From: Odobenus rosmarus divergens
Taxonomy: Eukaryota > Chordata > Mammalia > Carnivora > Odobenidae
Direction: 5' to 3'
Assembly (NCBI RefSeq): GCF_000321225.1
Contig: NW_004450302.1
Span: 5,385,151-5,449,150, forward strand
Length of the DNA: 64,000 nucleotides
This document shows, piece by piece, positions 42,880-53,551 of the stretch. Made by a program: the position numbers and the translations under genes. The stretch's first letter is position 1. The number at the start of each line of letters is the position of its first letter. The notes below the pieces were generated by a model. That model worked only from the letters and a program-made list of their open reading frames with translations. It made no database searches and was not told the origin of the DNA.

Positions 42880-43020
42880 TTTGATCCAGCCTTTGCGCTT
42901 TACTCTGGCGGGGCAGGCGGGCGGTGGGAGCGGGCCGTTCAGGGCCAAGGCTTCCTTCTGCGCCGCTGACAGTCGCGGTGGCCAGGCCCGGGTCTCACTG
43001 CTGCCACCGTCCCCGCACAG
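42880..43020. other. short GC/CpG-rich patch
   Basis: About 130 bp are locally rich in CpG (GGCGGGGCAGGCGGGCGGTG ... GACAGTCGCGGTGGCC). It is too short for a standard CpG island, and no gene start is seen nearby. Confidence 0.4.
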
Positions 43021-43304
43021 GCCGAGTTAGGTTTTGATCATGTAACCCTGGTTTGAGAGCTGTTGTCTGGCTGCTCCTGGGACAAGGACTTTGAGTTTCT
43101 TCGGGTATTACCCTGCAAAGCATTGCCCCGGCCACTTCACACTGGACCCTAAGCTCTGAAGGAATGGGCCGCTGCACGGCTCTCATGTCTGCAAGCCGAC
43201 AGAGCACTGGAAGATCAGAAAATGGGGTATAGGACCTGGGAACCCTTTTTTTATTGATACCTCCTATTTGTCGGAACCCTCATATTAGCTCCCTCCCTAA
43301 TTCA

Positions 43305-43447
43305 TTTTTTTTTTTTTTTTTTTTACGCAGACTCCACGCCCGGCATGGAGCCCAATACGGGCTTGAACTCACAACCCTGAGATCAAGACCTGAGCTGAGA
43401 TCAACAGTTGGGTGCTAAACTGATTGATTCACCCAGGCGCCCCAGAG
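43305..43447 (-). mobile_element. CAN-SINE, internally deleted
   Basis: An antisense SINE that goes from poly-T straight to ACGCAGACTCCACGCCCGGC, lacking the polypurine body. Target duplication CCCTAATTC (43296-43304 and 43448-43456). Confidence 0.88.
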
Positions 43448-43468
43448 CCCTAATTCTTGAACCCCACT

Positions 43469-43882
43469 TGTATTGGTTTCTCAGAGCCGCTTTCACAAAG
43501 CGCCACGAACCAGGTGGTTTGGACCAACAGAAGTCAAGGTGTTGCAGGGCCACACTCTCTCTGAAACCTGGAGGGGAGAATCCTTCCTTGCCTCTTCCTC
43601 CCTGCTAGCGGCTTGCAGTCATCCCTGGAGTGCCCCTTGGCTTGCAGCCGCCTCACTCTGATCTCTGCCTCCTTTGTCACGTGGCGTTCCCCCTCCGTGC
43701 ACCTGTGTGTTTCTTACAGACACCAGTCATATAGGGTTCAAGGGCCCATCCTACTCCAGGATGACCTCATGTTAACCATGTACATCTGCAGTGACCCTAG
43801 TACCAAATAAGTTCACATTTTCTGGTGCTGGGGTTTAGGATTTCAATATATGTTGGGGGGGGTCACAATTTAAAGCATTACA
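43469..43882 (-). mobile_element. MLT1-type LTR (ERVL-MaLR), solo
   Basis: Antisense, TGTATTGGTTTCTCAGAGCC ... AAAGCATTACA on the + strand. The 5-bp duplication CCACT/TCACT matches at 4 of 5 bases (43464-43468 and 43883-43887). Confidence 0.85.
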
Positions 43883-43894
43883 TCACTATAAGCG

Positions 43895-44040
43895 AGGTCT
43901 TGATTTTTACAGTTGAGAAAACAGGCTCAGAGAAGTTTATGACCCCTATAAATTCATATGTGTGACAAGTGGCAGAGTCAGAATTTGGGGTGTAATTCAC
44001 CTGGTTCCAGTGCCCATGTGCACTCTACTCTAACAGAGCA
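43895..44040 (-). mobile_element. MIR relic
   Basis: Antisense: TTTACAGTTGAGAAAACAGGCTCAGAG, GTGACAAGTGGCAGAGTCAGAATTTGG. Confidence 0.75.
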
Positions 44041-44044
44041 TTTG

Positions 44045-44157
44045 CCCGCCTGGCCTCTGCATCACCTGGATCAGAAGCACTGGAGGCCCGGTGCTTGTGA
44101 AACACAGCTGGGCCCCAGGAATTTGTGTTTTTAATGAGTTGCCTAGTTGCTTTGGAT
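44045..44157. mobile_element. hAT-Charlie-type MITE relic
   Basis: CTCTGCATCACCTGGATCAGAAGC ... GCTGGGCCCCAGGAATTTGTG resembles MER20-type internal sequence. Interrupted by the SINE at 44168. Confidence 0.5.
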
Positions 44158-44167
44158 GCATGCTTTA

Positions 44168-44327
44168 TTTATTTATTTTTTCTAAGATTTTTATTTATTT
44201 ACTTGGGAGAGAGAGTGCACGAGCAGGGGGCAGGGGCAGTGGGAGAGAGAGACGGAGAAGCAGGGTCCCCGCTGAGCATGGAGCCCATTCAAGGCTTGAT
44301 TCCAGGAGCCCCCAGGTGCCCCCTAAG
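44168..44327 (-). mobile_element. CAN-SINE, head shortened
   Basis: An antisense SINE with target duplication GCATGCTTTA (44158-44167 and 44328-44337). The central ATGACCTGAGCCGAAGGCAG block is deleted. Confidence 0.88.
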
Positions 44328-44460
44328 GCATGCTTTAACTCAGGAATTCCTGCCTTACATCTTGGTGCCTGTCTTGAGCTGAGGGAGTGGTGCATTGAGC
44401 AGCTGCTGGTTGTCCCAGTAGGAAGTGGTTGGTGCGTCGTCGTAATGGCCAAAGTCTAAA

Positions 44461-44640
44461 CTGGTGGTTCTCAAACTGTACCGTGATCATATATTATCTA
44501 GTGATCTTGTTACAATGCAGATGCAGATTTAAGAGGTTCGGGGTGGGAGCCGTGTTTCTGCATATCTAGCAAGGTCCCAGATGACACTGATGCTGAGTTT
44601 CCATGGAGCACATTTTGAGGAGCCGGGGTCCTAGAAGCCG
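44461..44640. mobile_element. MER20-like hAT-Charlie element
   Basis: TGGTGGTTCTCAAACTG start, TAGTGATCTTGTTACAATGCAGATGC, GGTTCGGGGTGGGAGCC, TGATGCTGAGTTTCC: diverged MER20-type layout. Confidence 0.6.
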
Positions 44641-44649
44641 TCCTAGATG

Positions 44650-44800
44650 AGATAGAGTGGATTCTCAATTCTGGCTGCACATTTGGACCTTTGGTGAAGT
44701 TTTGACATACCCATTTCCAGGTGCCATCCCAAGAGAGTACTGATTTTGTAAAAGCCCGTTGGGTAATTCCATTGTGTGGCCAAGGTTAGGGAGCGCTATT
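44650..44800. mobile_element. hAT-Charlie-type relic
   Basis: GATTCTCAATTCTGGCTGCACATTTGG ... TTCCAGGTGCCATCCC ... GTGGCCAAGG suggests a second, adjacent MER-type element. Confidence 0.45.
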
Positions 44801-45380
44801 TTAAAACAAGGTGAGGTGCCTAAGAATGTACATGCAGAAGGGGAGGCCAGCTTTTTTGTTGTGCTGAACTTCTTCCCTTAAAGTCCATGTCTGACCATAC
44901 CAACTTCTGTTGCTGATCTTGACATTGACTTCAGAGCCAAGAAACAAGGTCTGGCTCACCTGGCTGGAGGGGATGGGGTGAGGGGCCCTAGTGCTATTTA
45001 CATTAAACCACTGGGTGCCCAGTTGTAGGCTGGTGGGTGTGAGTTTCCCCAGGGGCTCCAGAATGCAGAATGTTGTTATTTTCTGGCTGGAGTTCAGGTC
45101 CCTGATGATCAGCTAAAGTGTCACCTGCCTCGTCCACCAACCCCCTGCTCTCATGTTCACCAGTTCACGTCCCCGACTCCTGCCTTTGGACGGCTTCTCA
45201 GATGAGCCCCACCACACCCAAGGGCTTCACACAGGATAGAGTCTGCTCTAATGTGCAGTATATGGATTGTGATGATTTAACCCCTCTCCCTAATACTCCC
45301 AGCCCGTTTTACCAGGATTTCACCCCAAAGTCTCTGCTCTCAACCATCATATTCTACTAAAATTATTTGTGGGACCCTGT
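44801..45380. other. intergenic DNA, unique
   Basis: Nothing recognised. Confidence 0.4.
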
Positions 45381-45384
45381 AGTT

Positions 45385-45560
45385 GGAAGTGGCTCAGAAC
45401 AGCAGTTGAGGGCTTTGGCCTCAGGCCTGTCTGGGTTTGTAGCCCAGCTCTGCCTCCCTCTAGCCCTCATCTGTACAATGAGGCGAGTGGTACCCTTATC
45501 TCATAGGGGGAATGAGAACTGAGTGGGACGATTTACCGAAAGCAGCCTTAGGATGGTGCC
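45385..45560 (+). mobile_element. MIR relic
   Basis: Sense MIR: AACAGCAGTTGAGGGCTTTGGC, GGTTTGTAGCCCAGCTCTGCC, CCCTCATCTGTACAATGAGG. Confidence 0.82.
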
Positions 45561-45868
45561 TGCACACATAAACACGGGTGTCTTCAGAGGACCAGTGTGC
45601 CAGAGCCGGGGTGAGGCTGATCTTCAGGGGCCCCCACTGCCCCAGCCTCTCTGCGTCTGTGCCTCGTAAAAACACATGGGCAGGTTTGCAAAGGGGTCTT
45701 TGGGTCAACTCATTTCTCATAAGATCTGTCTGTTTCTATCCATTTTTCTCTCCTCTGCTTTGATTTTGATTTATTATTATTATTTTTTTAAAAACACCCT
45801 TGTGAAGTAAATGAAACTGTCACTCAGGGAGACAATAGGGTGTAGCGATTAAGAACATTTTCTCCGGA

Positions 45869-46082
45869 GGGGCGCCTGGGTGGCTCAGCCAGTTAAGCGT
45901 CCAACTCTTTGTTTCAGCTCAGGTCAGGATCTTAAGGTCCTGAGATTGAGCCCTATGTAGGGCTCCGTGCTCGGTGGGGAGTCTGCTTGTGGATTCTCTC
46001 TCTCCTTCTGCCCCCTGCCCCTTCCCCTGCTCGTGTTCTCAGTCTCTCTCTAAAATAAATAAATAAATCTTAAAAACAAAAA
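45869..46082 (+). mobile_element. CAN-SINE inside a MIR
   Basis: A sense SINE with target duplication AAGAACATTTTCTCCGGA/AAGAACATTTTCTCTGGA (45851-45868 and 46083-46100). It splits a MIR whose left end is GGGTGTAGCGATT. Confidence 0.96.
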
Positions 46083-46100
46083 AAGAACATTTTCTCTGGA

Positions 46101-46310
46101 GCCCATCCTGTGGCCTTGCCATTCAGAAGCTATGTCATCTTGGGCAATTTCCTAGCTCCTTGGTGTCTCTTACTCCTCATCTGTGGAAACAAAGATAATA
46201 ATGATACGTGTCTCCTGGGGTTGTCGGGATAGTGAACATAAAGTGCATGGGACAGGGCCTGGCTCTCAGAGAGCACCCAAGCTCTGTCGGCTTCTGTGAC
46301 TGACTGCACA
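46101..46310 (+). mobile_element. MIR relic, right part
   Basis: CTATGTCATCTTGGGCAATTTCC, CTCCTCATCTGTGG, GATAATAATGATACG, GACAGGGCCTGGC. It continues the MIR at 45838-45868. Confidence 0.85.
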
Positions 46311-46344
46311 CCCTCTGGCAGCCTATAATATGAGGCTTTGCATC

Positions 46345-46500
46345 TCCTTCAATCCCACAACTGCCTATGAGCTAGGAGGTATTATCTCATTTCACAGATG
46401 AAGAAACGGAGGCTTGGGCATTTGGGAACGGGCCCAAGATCATATAAGTAGTAAGTGGTGGTGTTGAGATTTGAACCTTGGACTTTTAACTAAAAAGCCC
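46345..46500 (-). mobile_element. MIR relic
   Basis: Antisense: ATCTCATTTCACAGATGAAG, GAGGCTTGGGCATTTGG, GATTTGAACCTTGGAC. Confidence 0.82.
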
Positions 46501-47040
46501 AAGGTCTTTTTTTCTCCAGAGTTTTTAATCTGGGGTCCAAGAACATCTAGTGGATTACTTGTAGGTTTCATTGGGTGTGGGGATTCTTTGAAATAGTTTC
46601 AAAATTAGGTGTTTGTGTTTGGGGGGGCAGGATCCGTTGCTTTCTTTAGACCTACAGAGTGAACCATTGCATTATGCTGACTTTCTTATAAGATAGAAAA
46701 ATTATTTAATTAACTTCAGATATATGAAATTTCCATTGCTGAGATCGTGCAAATAATTGGGCTCTCATGAATCTGGATTGCTAGAATTAATGATTTCCAC
46801 GTTCATACTCTGTGCATACCAGACTAGTGCCTCCAGCACCATTTTGACCCCAGTGGTCTTGGGAAGTCTGATTCAGAAGAGAGGATAAGCTGGAAGTCTG
46901 AAGTCATTCCCGGAGGTAGACCCAGAGTCCTGGGCTTCCCTCCCAGCCTTTCCTCTGTGTCCCAGGGCTTTATCACCCTTGCCTGTAAAACGTGAGGATT
47001 GGCCTCCCCTGAACTTCTGTGGGCCATTTTGCTCATGTCT
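46501..47040. other. intergenic DNA, unique
   Basis: Nothing recognised. Confidence 0.4.
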
Positions 47041-47225
47041 TTCTTTTTTTTAAATTTTTAATTTAAATTCAATTTAATTAACATATAGTGTATTATTAGT
47101 ATCAGAGGTAGAATTTAGAGATTCATCAGCTGCATATAACACCCAGTGTTCCTTCCATCAAGTGCCCTCCTTAATGCCCATCACCCGGTTACCCTATCTC
47201 CCCAACCACCTCCCCGCTTATGTCT
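47041..47225 (-). mobile_element. carnivore L1 3' UTR fragment
   Basis: An antisense L1 tail: AATTAACATATAGTGTATTATTAG, GCATATAACACCCAGTGTTCC, CACCCGGTTACCCTATC. Only the terminal half of the 3' UTR is present (strong 5' truncation). Confidence 0.88.
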
Positions 47226-47429
47226 TCCTTATATGAAGTCAAGGCAAAAATCAAAGTGCAGGCACATTTTTGGTAGACAGCCAATTAATCATTCATTTGC
47301 TACCTCTGGGGCTGAGCTCAGCTGAGCAGGAGCCTCACTATAACTCCCCCTCTCCTTTCCCCTACTTTGGTCACCACCAAGGACTGTAGAGTTAGATTTG
47401 GAAGAGGCCATGGAGGTAGCTCTTCCTTT

Positions 47430-47555
47430 ATCCTTTTGTGCTCCTGAGCAAACTGAGGCCCAGAGATGGGGAGTGACTTGCATAAGGTCACATGGCTGGT
47501 AAGTGGCTGGATTGAAACTTGAACCCAAGTTTTCAGACTCCAAATCCAATGTCTG
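47430..47555 (-). mobile_element. MIR relic
   Basis: Antisense: GCTCCTGAGCAAACTGAGGCCCAGAG, GTCACATGGCTGGTAAGTGGC, TTGAACCCAAG. Confidence 0.82.
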
Positions 47556-47955
47556 TTTACAAAGCCAAATTAGTACATAGTGATCTAGGAGCCCTCTGAG
47601 GGCTACCCAAATGTGACAAAACTGTGGGCTAGCGGGATTTCTGGGAATGGTGTTCTTCCCCTTCTTGGTGCCTCATCATATAGACGTGGTCTTCCACGCG
47701 TTGGAGGGTGGGAGGCAAGGATGAAGAGACAATATTGACCCCAGAGTGTTTGCCCGTGTCCTGGCAAGGGGGAGTGCCCATGCCCTCAGCTCCTGGGGCT
47801 CTGACCAATGGCTGGCCATTGGGAGCTCATTTGCCTGCTAGTCTCCTTTTCTCATAGGGTTAGGGGACTGCAAGAAGAATTGGACATAATCTTTCATGCC
47901 TCATTCCTACGTGTCAGATCCCAGAATTTATTTATTACTTTCCCTTTGCTATAAG
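47556..47955. other. intergenic DNA, unique
   Basis: Nothing recognised. Confidence 0.4.
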
Positions 47956-47959
47956 AACG

Positions 47960-48125
47960 GGATCAGTTGGAAGAGCTTGGTGGTCAGCATGGATCCTGAA
48001 TTTAAATCCCCAGCTCTGCTACTGTCTAGCCATGTGACCCTAGGTAAGTTTCTGTCTTTCTGACCCTTGGTTTACCTAACTGCAAGATGGAGACAATAAC
48101 ATTTAACTCAGAGGGTGAAGTGACA
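47960..48125 (+). mobile_element. MIR relic
   Basis: Sense MIR with good core: CCAGCTCTGCTACTGTCTAGC, CATGTGACCCTAGGTAAG, CTAACTGCAAGATGGAG. Confidence 0.88.
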
Positions 48126-48673
48126 GGTGCGTCCGAGGTACTTCCTGCCGGCATTGGGTGGGAGCTCTCCGGTATGAACCACATGTGTTGATAGAAAGCA
48201 GGAATCCTGGCAGAGGGACTTCTCAGTGGGAGACATCTCCTGGAGGGGCTCTCTTGGCCTGGCCTTCCAGGTCCACCTGCCAGCCACGGGTTCCTTCAGT
48301 ACGTGTGGCTGAGCATCCATGAGAAGCCAGGTGAAGAGAGAGGAGCTGGGACAGCAAAATGTGTGAGAGCCAGTATCCGCCCTCAGGGACCTCACAGATT
48401 GGTGCCAGCAGAACGATGCATTTTCTCTTTTAATTCTGTTTCTCCCTGGTTGGTTTTTAGGCCTCCTTGTTCCTCCGGAGCGGGAACTGCTTCAGCGGGT
48501 GCTGGTCCTGCTAGGGGCAGCCTCCCTGGGGGCATGCTCGTGGCTGGGGACGAAGAAGCAGCCAACAGACACACGGCTGGTCACCTGGGGACCCAGGAGG
48601 GGGATTCAGCTGCTCAGTTCTTCGCCTCTCCAACTGTGGATTCCTATCCCTGCCCTTTCTGTGGTCCGTACTT
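48126..48673. other. intergenic DNA, unique
   Basis: A 131-codon frame at 48303 runs into the next SINE's T-tract; not credible as a gene. Nothing else. Confidence 0.4.
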
Positions 48674-48683
48674 TTGTTTTTCT

Positions 48684-48889
48684 TTTTTTTTTTTTTAAAG
48701 ATTTTATTTATTTATTCGACAGAGAGAGAGAGAGACAGCGAGAGAGGAAACCCAAGCAGGGGGAGCGGGAGAGGGAGAAGAAAGCTTCCTGCCGAGCAGA
48801 GAGCCCGATGTGGGGCTCGATCCTGGGACCCTGGGACCATGACCTGAGCCGAAGGCAGCCAATTAACAACTGAGCCACCCAGGCGCCCC
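48684..48889 (-). mobile_element. CAN-SINE
   Basis: An antisense SINE of the AACAACTGAGCC variant, target duplication TGTTTTTCTT (48674-48683 and 48890-48899). It lies at the edge of an L1M. Confidence 0.95.
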
Positions 48890-48899
48890 TGTTTTTCTT

Positions 48900-49847
48900 G
48901 AAGTATTATTGCAGATAACAGTATTATTGCAGATATTGTATCTGTTAGTTTCAGATACACAGCATAACAATTTGATATTTGTACGTATTGTGAAATGATC
49001 GCCACAATAAGTCTAGTTGACATCCATCCCCACACATACTTACAGATCTTTTTGTGTGTGATGAGAATTTTTAAAAAAGATTTTATTTTATTTATTTGAG
49101 AGAGAGAGAGAGCAAAGGAGGAGGAAGGTCAGAGGGAGAGGGAGAAGCAGGCTCCCCACTGAGCAGAGACCCCCCCCCCCCGCCGACACAGGACTAGATC
49201 CCAGGACCCTGGGACCATGACCTGAGCCTCAGGCAGACGCTTAACTGACTGAGCCACCCAGGTGTCGCTGTGTGATGAGAACTTTTAAGATCTACTCCAG
49301 GTAGCTTTCACATATGCAATACGGTATTATTAGGTAGAGACATCACACTGTATATCACATTTCCTTACTTGTTTTATAACTTTTAACTTATTTTATAACT
49401 TTTATAACTTTTGTATTTTTTGACCCCTTCACCCACTTTACCCATCCCCGGCCCCTTGCCTTTGGCAGCCACCAGTCTGTTCTCTGTATCAGTCAGCTCG
49501 TTTTTTTGGTTTGTTTGTTGTTTTACGTTACACACAGAAGAGATATGGTACAGTATTTGTCTTTCTCTGTCTGTGATTTCAGTTAGCATAATGCCCTCAA
49601 GGTCCATCCGTGTTGTTGCAAATGGAGATTTCCTCCCTTTTTAAATAGCTGAATAAAATTACATTGTGTGCATATATATACACTACATTTTCTTTATCCA
49701 TTTATCTCTTGATGGACACTTAGGTTATTTCCATATCTTAGCTATTGTGAATAATGCTGCAGTGAACACGAAGGTGCATATGTCTTTTCATTTTCTTCAG
49801 ACTAATGCTCAGATGTGAAATTGCTGGATCATATGGTAGTTCTATTT
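48900..49847 (-). mobile_element. ancient L1M 3' region, interrupted
   Basis: Antisense L1M: AGTTTCAGATACACAGCATAAC, ATGATCGCCACAATAAGTCTAG, CCAGTCTGTTCTCTGTATC, GTTAGCATAATGCCCTC, TATTCCATATC-type blocks, GGATCATATGGTAGTTC. It is cut by SINEs at 49073 and 49848 and resumes to about 50100. Confidence 0.85.
49073..49268 (-). mobile_element. CAN-SINE
   Basis: An antisense SINE inside the L1M, target duplication TGTGTGATGAGAATTTTT/TGTGTGATGAGAACTTTT (49055-49072 and 49269-49286). Contains a poly-C run near 49170. Confidence 0.95.
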
Positions 49848-50046
49848 TTTTTTCTTTTTTTAGAGAGGCTGAGAGAGAAAGAGAGGGGGTAAGGAGGGGC
49901 AGAGGGAGAGGGAGAGGGAGAATCTCAAGCAAACTCCCCACTGAGCATGCAGCCCGATGTGGGGCTCGATCTCATGTCCCTGAGATCATGACCTGAGCCG
50001 AACTCAAGAGTTGGACGCTTAACCAACTGAGCCACCCAGGTGCCTT
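49848..50046 (-). mobile_element. CAN-SINE, older subfamily
   Basis: An antisense SINE inside the L1M with the exact duplication GGTAGTTCTATTT (49835-49847 and 50047-50059). Confidence 0.97.
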
Positions 50047-50159
50047 GGTAGTTCTATTTATTTATTTTTTTAAATGTGAAAAGTAACATGCATAGTTAAA
50101 TATCCTTCTCCTCAAAGTCTGCCTTGCTATCTGTCTATTCACCCATCCACCATGATAAT

Positions 50160-50310
50160 GGCCAACATATGAAGGTTTTCCACCGGCGGGGCACTGTGCT
50201 CCGTATTTCAGGGTTGAGCCCTCACAGTAATATTGAGAGGGAGCTGCGACTATTAGCCGTGCCTAAGATGAGAAAACGAGATATACAGAGGGTAAGTGGC
50301 TTGCCACCCA
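50160..50310 (-). mobile_element. MIR relic
   Basis: Antisense: GGGGCACTGTGCTCCGTATTTC, CCTCACAGTAATATTGAGAGG, AGATGAGAAAACGAGATATACAG, AAGTGGCTTGCC. Confidence 0.78.
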
Positions 50311-50522
50311 GGAACCCCTGCAGCCTGGCGCAAGAGCCCCAGCCCCGAGCTCCTAGAAGGCACGCTGCGTCTCTGTTTGCGGGGGGCAAGGAGAGACACT
50401 GGCAGTGACTTCGCCCAGGTACTCATGCTGGCGACTTCTGAGCGGTGGATTTGGGGTGATTTGTGATTGTCTTCTTTAAAGTCCTTAGTAGTGTTTTAAC
50501 TTTTGAATAATGTGCAGCTATC

Positions 50523-50918
50523 AGTTTTATAATATTGAAATAAACTAAAAGAGAGAGTTGCAGATAATCCACAAAGCATATGATTTGTGGGAGGCTAGAC
50601 AGGAAGCAGGGATTTGGGTTTTTTGGGGGGCCAGGTGAAGGAAAGGGCTTTGAGAGGCAGTGGGGGGGAAGCAATGCTGATCTTGACCATCCTCTTCTGG
50701 TGCTTTGTTGCCTGGGTCCTAGTTTTATAATATTGAAATAAACTAAAAGAGAGAGTTGCAGATAATCCACAAAGCATATGATTTGTGGGAGGCTAGACAG
50801 GAAGCAGGGATTTGGGTTTTTTGGGGGGCCAGGTGAAGGAAAGGGCTTTGAGAGGCAGTGGGGGGGAAGCAATGCTGATCTTGACCATCCTCTTCTGGTG
50901 CTTTGTTGCCTGGGTCCT
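50523..50918. repeat. perfect 198-bp tandem duplication
   Basis: Two head-to-tail copies, 50523-50720 and 50721-50918, are identical at every base on inspection, including poly-G runs. Each begins AGTTTTATAATATTGAAA and ends TTGCCTGGGTCCT. The junction is blunt, without clear microhomology, and the unit is not a known transposon. 198 is a multiple of three, so a repeated 66-codon frame appears on the minus strand (50423-50872); it is not a gene. Either a very recent segmental duplication or an assembly artefact. Confidence 0.97.
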
Positions 50919-51654
50919 CTTGATGCTTACCGGGGCGCTCCTGCTGCCTCTCGCCCTTCCTGCCACAAGATGGCAATCAAAGCACAATGACGGACGGGGC
51001 CTGCGGTCTCTTCGAGGGACACTTGAGTCTCCCCAGTGGCCAGTGGAGGAAGGGGCTTTTAGACCCTTCCAAGGACCCCGAAGCCGACATGCCCCTCTGA
51101 CCCAAACCCCGGGCAGCCGGGCAAATGTATTTGGATGCTCCCATTTGCAGCAACCATGGCCCTCCCCAGAACAAGGCTGCATTATCCATTTTGCTTTCTG
51201 AGGAAAGAGACATAGAGACAAAGTGACACAGAGGTTTCTGGGCACGGAAGGAATGCCGGCGAGCCTGGAGAATGGGTTTTTGTAATCTCTGGGGCTATTT
51301 ATTTTGTGGCTTGTGTAGATTCTTTTTGCTCCGTGGAAAGAAATTGGTGCTAGCCTCCCAGGTGCAGAGACTACAGGGCAAGTCCCAAAACAGGAGGCTG
51401 GTAGCCTTCACCACAGTCTTCCCCGGTGCGAGGCTGGGTGAAGCAGCTTCAGCTGGGGCTCAGCTTTTTGGCCAGTCTCCAGGGAGGAAGACTGCCAGGA
51501 ACAGGCCTGCGTCCTAGGCTCTGCGGTGAAACTGGGGAAAGGCACAGGTGACCGGGGTTGGAAGCCTGGAGTGGGAGGGCGGGACACTGCATCTCTAGCA
51601 CCTGAGGTGCCCAGGAGGGACTAGGTTCAGGGTGGGCAGTGGGGGCGGGATTCC
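50919..51654. other. intergenic DNA, unique
   Basis: GC-rich, with chance frames of up to about 150 codons that begin inside the duplication. Nothing recognised. Confidence 0.4.
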
Positions 51655-51868
51655 TGTATCAGTCCACACTAGCTGCTGTAACAGATGTAGCTTCAAATCT
51701 CAGCGGCTCACGGCAAGACGAGTTCACGTCCCCTTTGTGTGATGTTTAAAATGGGTGATCCTGACCCGCAAGGAGGTAGCTCTTCTCCACGTGGTGATTC
51801 AGGGACCCAGCCTCCTTCTAACTTGTGGTCCTGCCGTTTTCAACACGTGGCTTCCAAGGACTCTTAGA
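51655..51868 (-). mobile_element. MLT1-like LTR fragment
   Basis: Antisense: TGTATCAGTCCACACTAGCTGCTGTAACAG start, CACGTGGTGATTCAGGGACCC, GTGGTCCTGCCGTTTTCAACACGTGGCTTCC. Only the 3' part of the LTR remains; no second terminus was found. Confidence 0.6.
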
Positions 51869-51882
51869 AGAAGGGGAAGGAG

Positions 51883-52106
51883 GGGCACCTGGGTGGCTCC
51901 ATCAGCTGAGTGTCCGACTCTTGGTTGTGGCTCAGGTTGTAACCTCAGGGTTGTGGGATCGAGCCCCACATCAGGCTTTATGCTTAGCCCAGTCTGCTTG
52001 GGACTCTCTCTTCCTCTGCCCCCCGCCCCGCACCCCTGCACATTTTCTCGGTCTCTCAAATAAAAAAAAAAATAAATCTTTAAAAGAAAAAGAAAAAAAA
52101 AAAGAG
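51883..52106 (+). mobile_element. CAN-SINE
   Basis: A sense SINE (older TCCGACTCTTGGTTGTGGC type) with the exact duplication AGAAGGGGAAGGAG (51869-51882 and 52107-52120). Confidence 0.96.
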
Positions 52107-52289
52107 AGAAGGGGAAGGAGCATGGGAGAACATGCATGGGAGGTTTCCTGGGCCAGGCCCAGCCTCACACATTATTAAGACAGCCAGAAATGAGTCTCCT
52201 GCCCACACCTAACTTCACAGAGGGGCCTGTGAAATGTAGCTTGGTGTGTGCCCAGGACGATGAAGTGGGTTTTGTGCATAACTAGCCAA

Positions 52290-53150
52290 GACTCATTATT
52301 GAAATAGTCAGACTATAGAGTTTATCCCAAAGAAATAATCAGGTTTGCACAGACAGATATTCATGCACGAAGATGTTCATTGCTCTCTTATTATAAAAGC
52401 GAACCTTTGGAATGGACTTCAGTATTTAGCAATAAGGGATAAAAGACCTTATAGTCTGTTCACACAAAGGAATTCTATGCTGACATTAGGATGACCGTGT
52501 TTTGGGCCCACAGTCCTCAAGTGCTTTATTAGGTAGTAATTCCAGGAAGCCAGGACTCCTGTGAATCAAGGTTAAACACAATCAGGCATTATCTATTTTC
52601 ATTGAAACGTTCTACCACTTAGAGTCAAATACAAAATATTTACTTTCAGTATAACTCTTCAAGATATTCTCTCCGCATTTTTAGGAACAGATTTCCTCAA
52701 AAGCAAAATGTACAACTGAATTATATAGCAGACTTGGTAGGAGGCTATTTCTCTTCTGATTGCCCTGGTTCCATGTCTGAGCCCACCCTGAACAGCGGCC
52801 TCACAGGGCAGAGACTGCGTCAGGCTTGTTTATAGCCCTGCACAGCATGGGGCTGATCGTAGGCATGTGGCAAATATTTATTGACTGAAGTTGAATTGGA
52901 TGCGATGACGTCAAATGAAAAAAACAATTTGAGCGGACAAAAAAGGCAAGGAAAAAACCCCCCAAACATTCAGCCTGATGCCAGCTATGTAAAAAGAAGT
53001 TTATAGATGTGTCCAAAAAGACGGCAAGAGAACATATCAGCCTTCTTGCACTGTGTCATGTTCTCTTATTTAGAATTTTCTATTTTTTTATAGTGATTCA
53101 TTTGCATGATCATTCACATCTATCATTTGCATAGTGAAAATAAACAGAAA
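52290..53150 (+). mobile_element. ancient L1/HAL1-type relic
   Basis: Sense order: CCCAAAGAAATAATCAGG, TATTCATGCACGAAGATGTTCATTGC, AATAAGGGATAAAAGACC, and a 3' part GATGCCAGCTATGTAAAAAG. A MIR-like end (CCCTGCACAGCATGGGGC ... ATTTATTGACTGA) near 52800-52890 interrupts it. Strongly degraded. Confidence 0.55.
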
Positions 53151-53159
53151 CAGTTATTC

Positions 53160-53545
53160 TTAGAAAAGACTGCTTGTAGGGACCAGAAATGAAGCTCCGG
53201 GGCTGTGCCTTGGAGATGTCACAGGGTGAGGGGCACGGTACCTTCTGGCATTGAAGGCTGAGGTATGGGGAGCTAGGTAAGTCATTTATGCTTAGTTCGT
53301 TGGTCTGGGCGCTGGAGAACCCAGCCAGGCTGTGAGGAGCTGGGGAACACGGAGGCAGAGGATGTGGTGGGGAGCCCACTCTTCTCTCTTGGATATTCAT
53401 CCCGAGACCTTTTGACATTCCCTCTGAAGTGTGTGTCCTTCGTCTGCACTGAGAGTTCTGTGGGTTGAGTCTCTGGCGACAGGTGTGGGGTATAGGAGAT
53501 GTCATCTGGGCGTTTGGTTCTGTACCCCTTCTGGGAGCTTCCCCA
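53160..53545. other. intergenic DNA, unique
   Basis: Nothing recognised. Confidence 0.4.
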
Positions 53546-53551
53546 CCCTCT

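Noticed and set aside
42880..43020. CpG island or promoter
   Set aside because: Too short, and no transcript start or open frame is associated with it.
50423..50872. 149-codon minus-strand frame with an internal 66-residue repeat
   Set aside because: The repeat is the 198-bp DNA duplication read in frame (198 = 66 x 3); no independent evidence of coding.
50523..50918. CRISPR array or other bacterial-type repeat system
   Set aside because: Only two long contiguous copies with no spacers, in a mammalian nuclear context.
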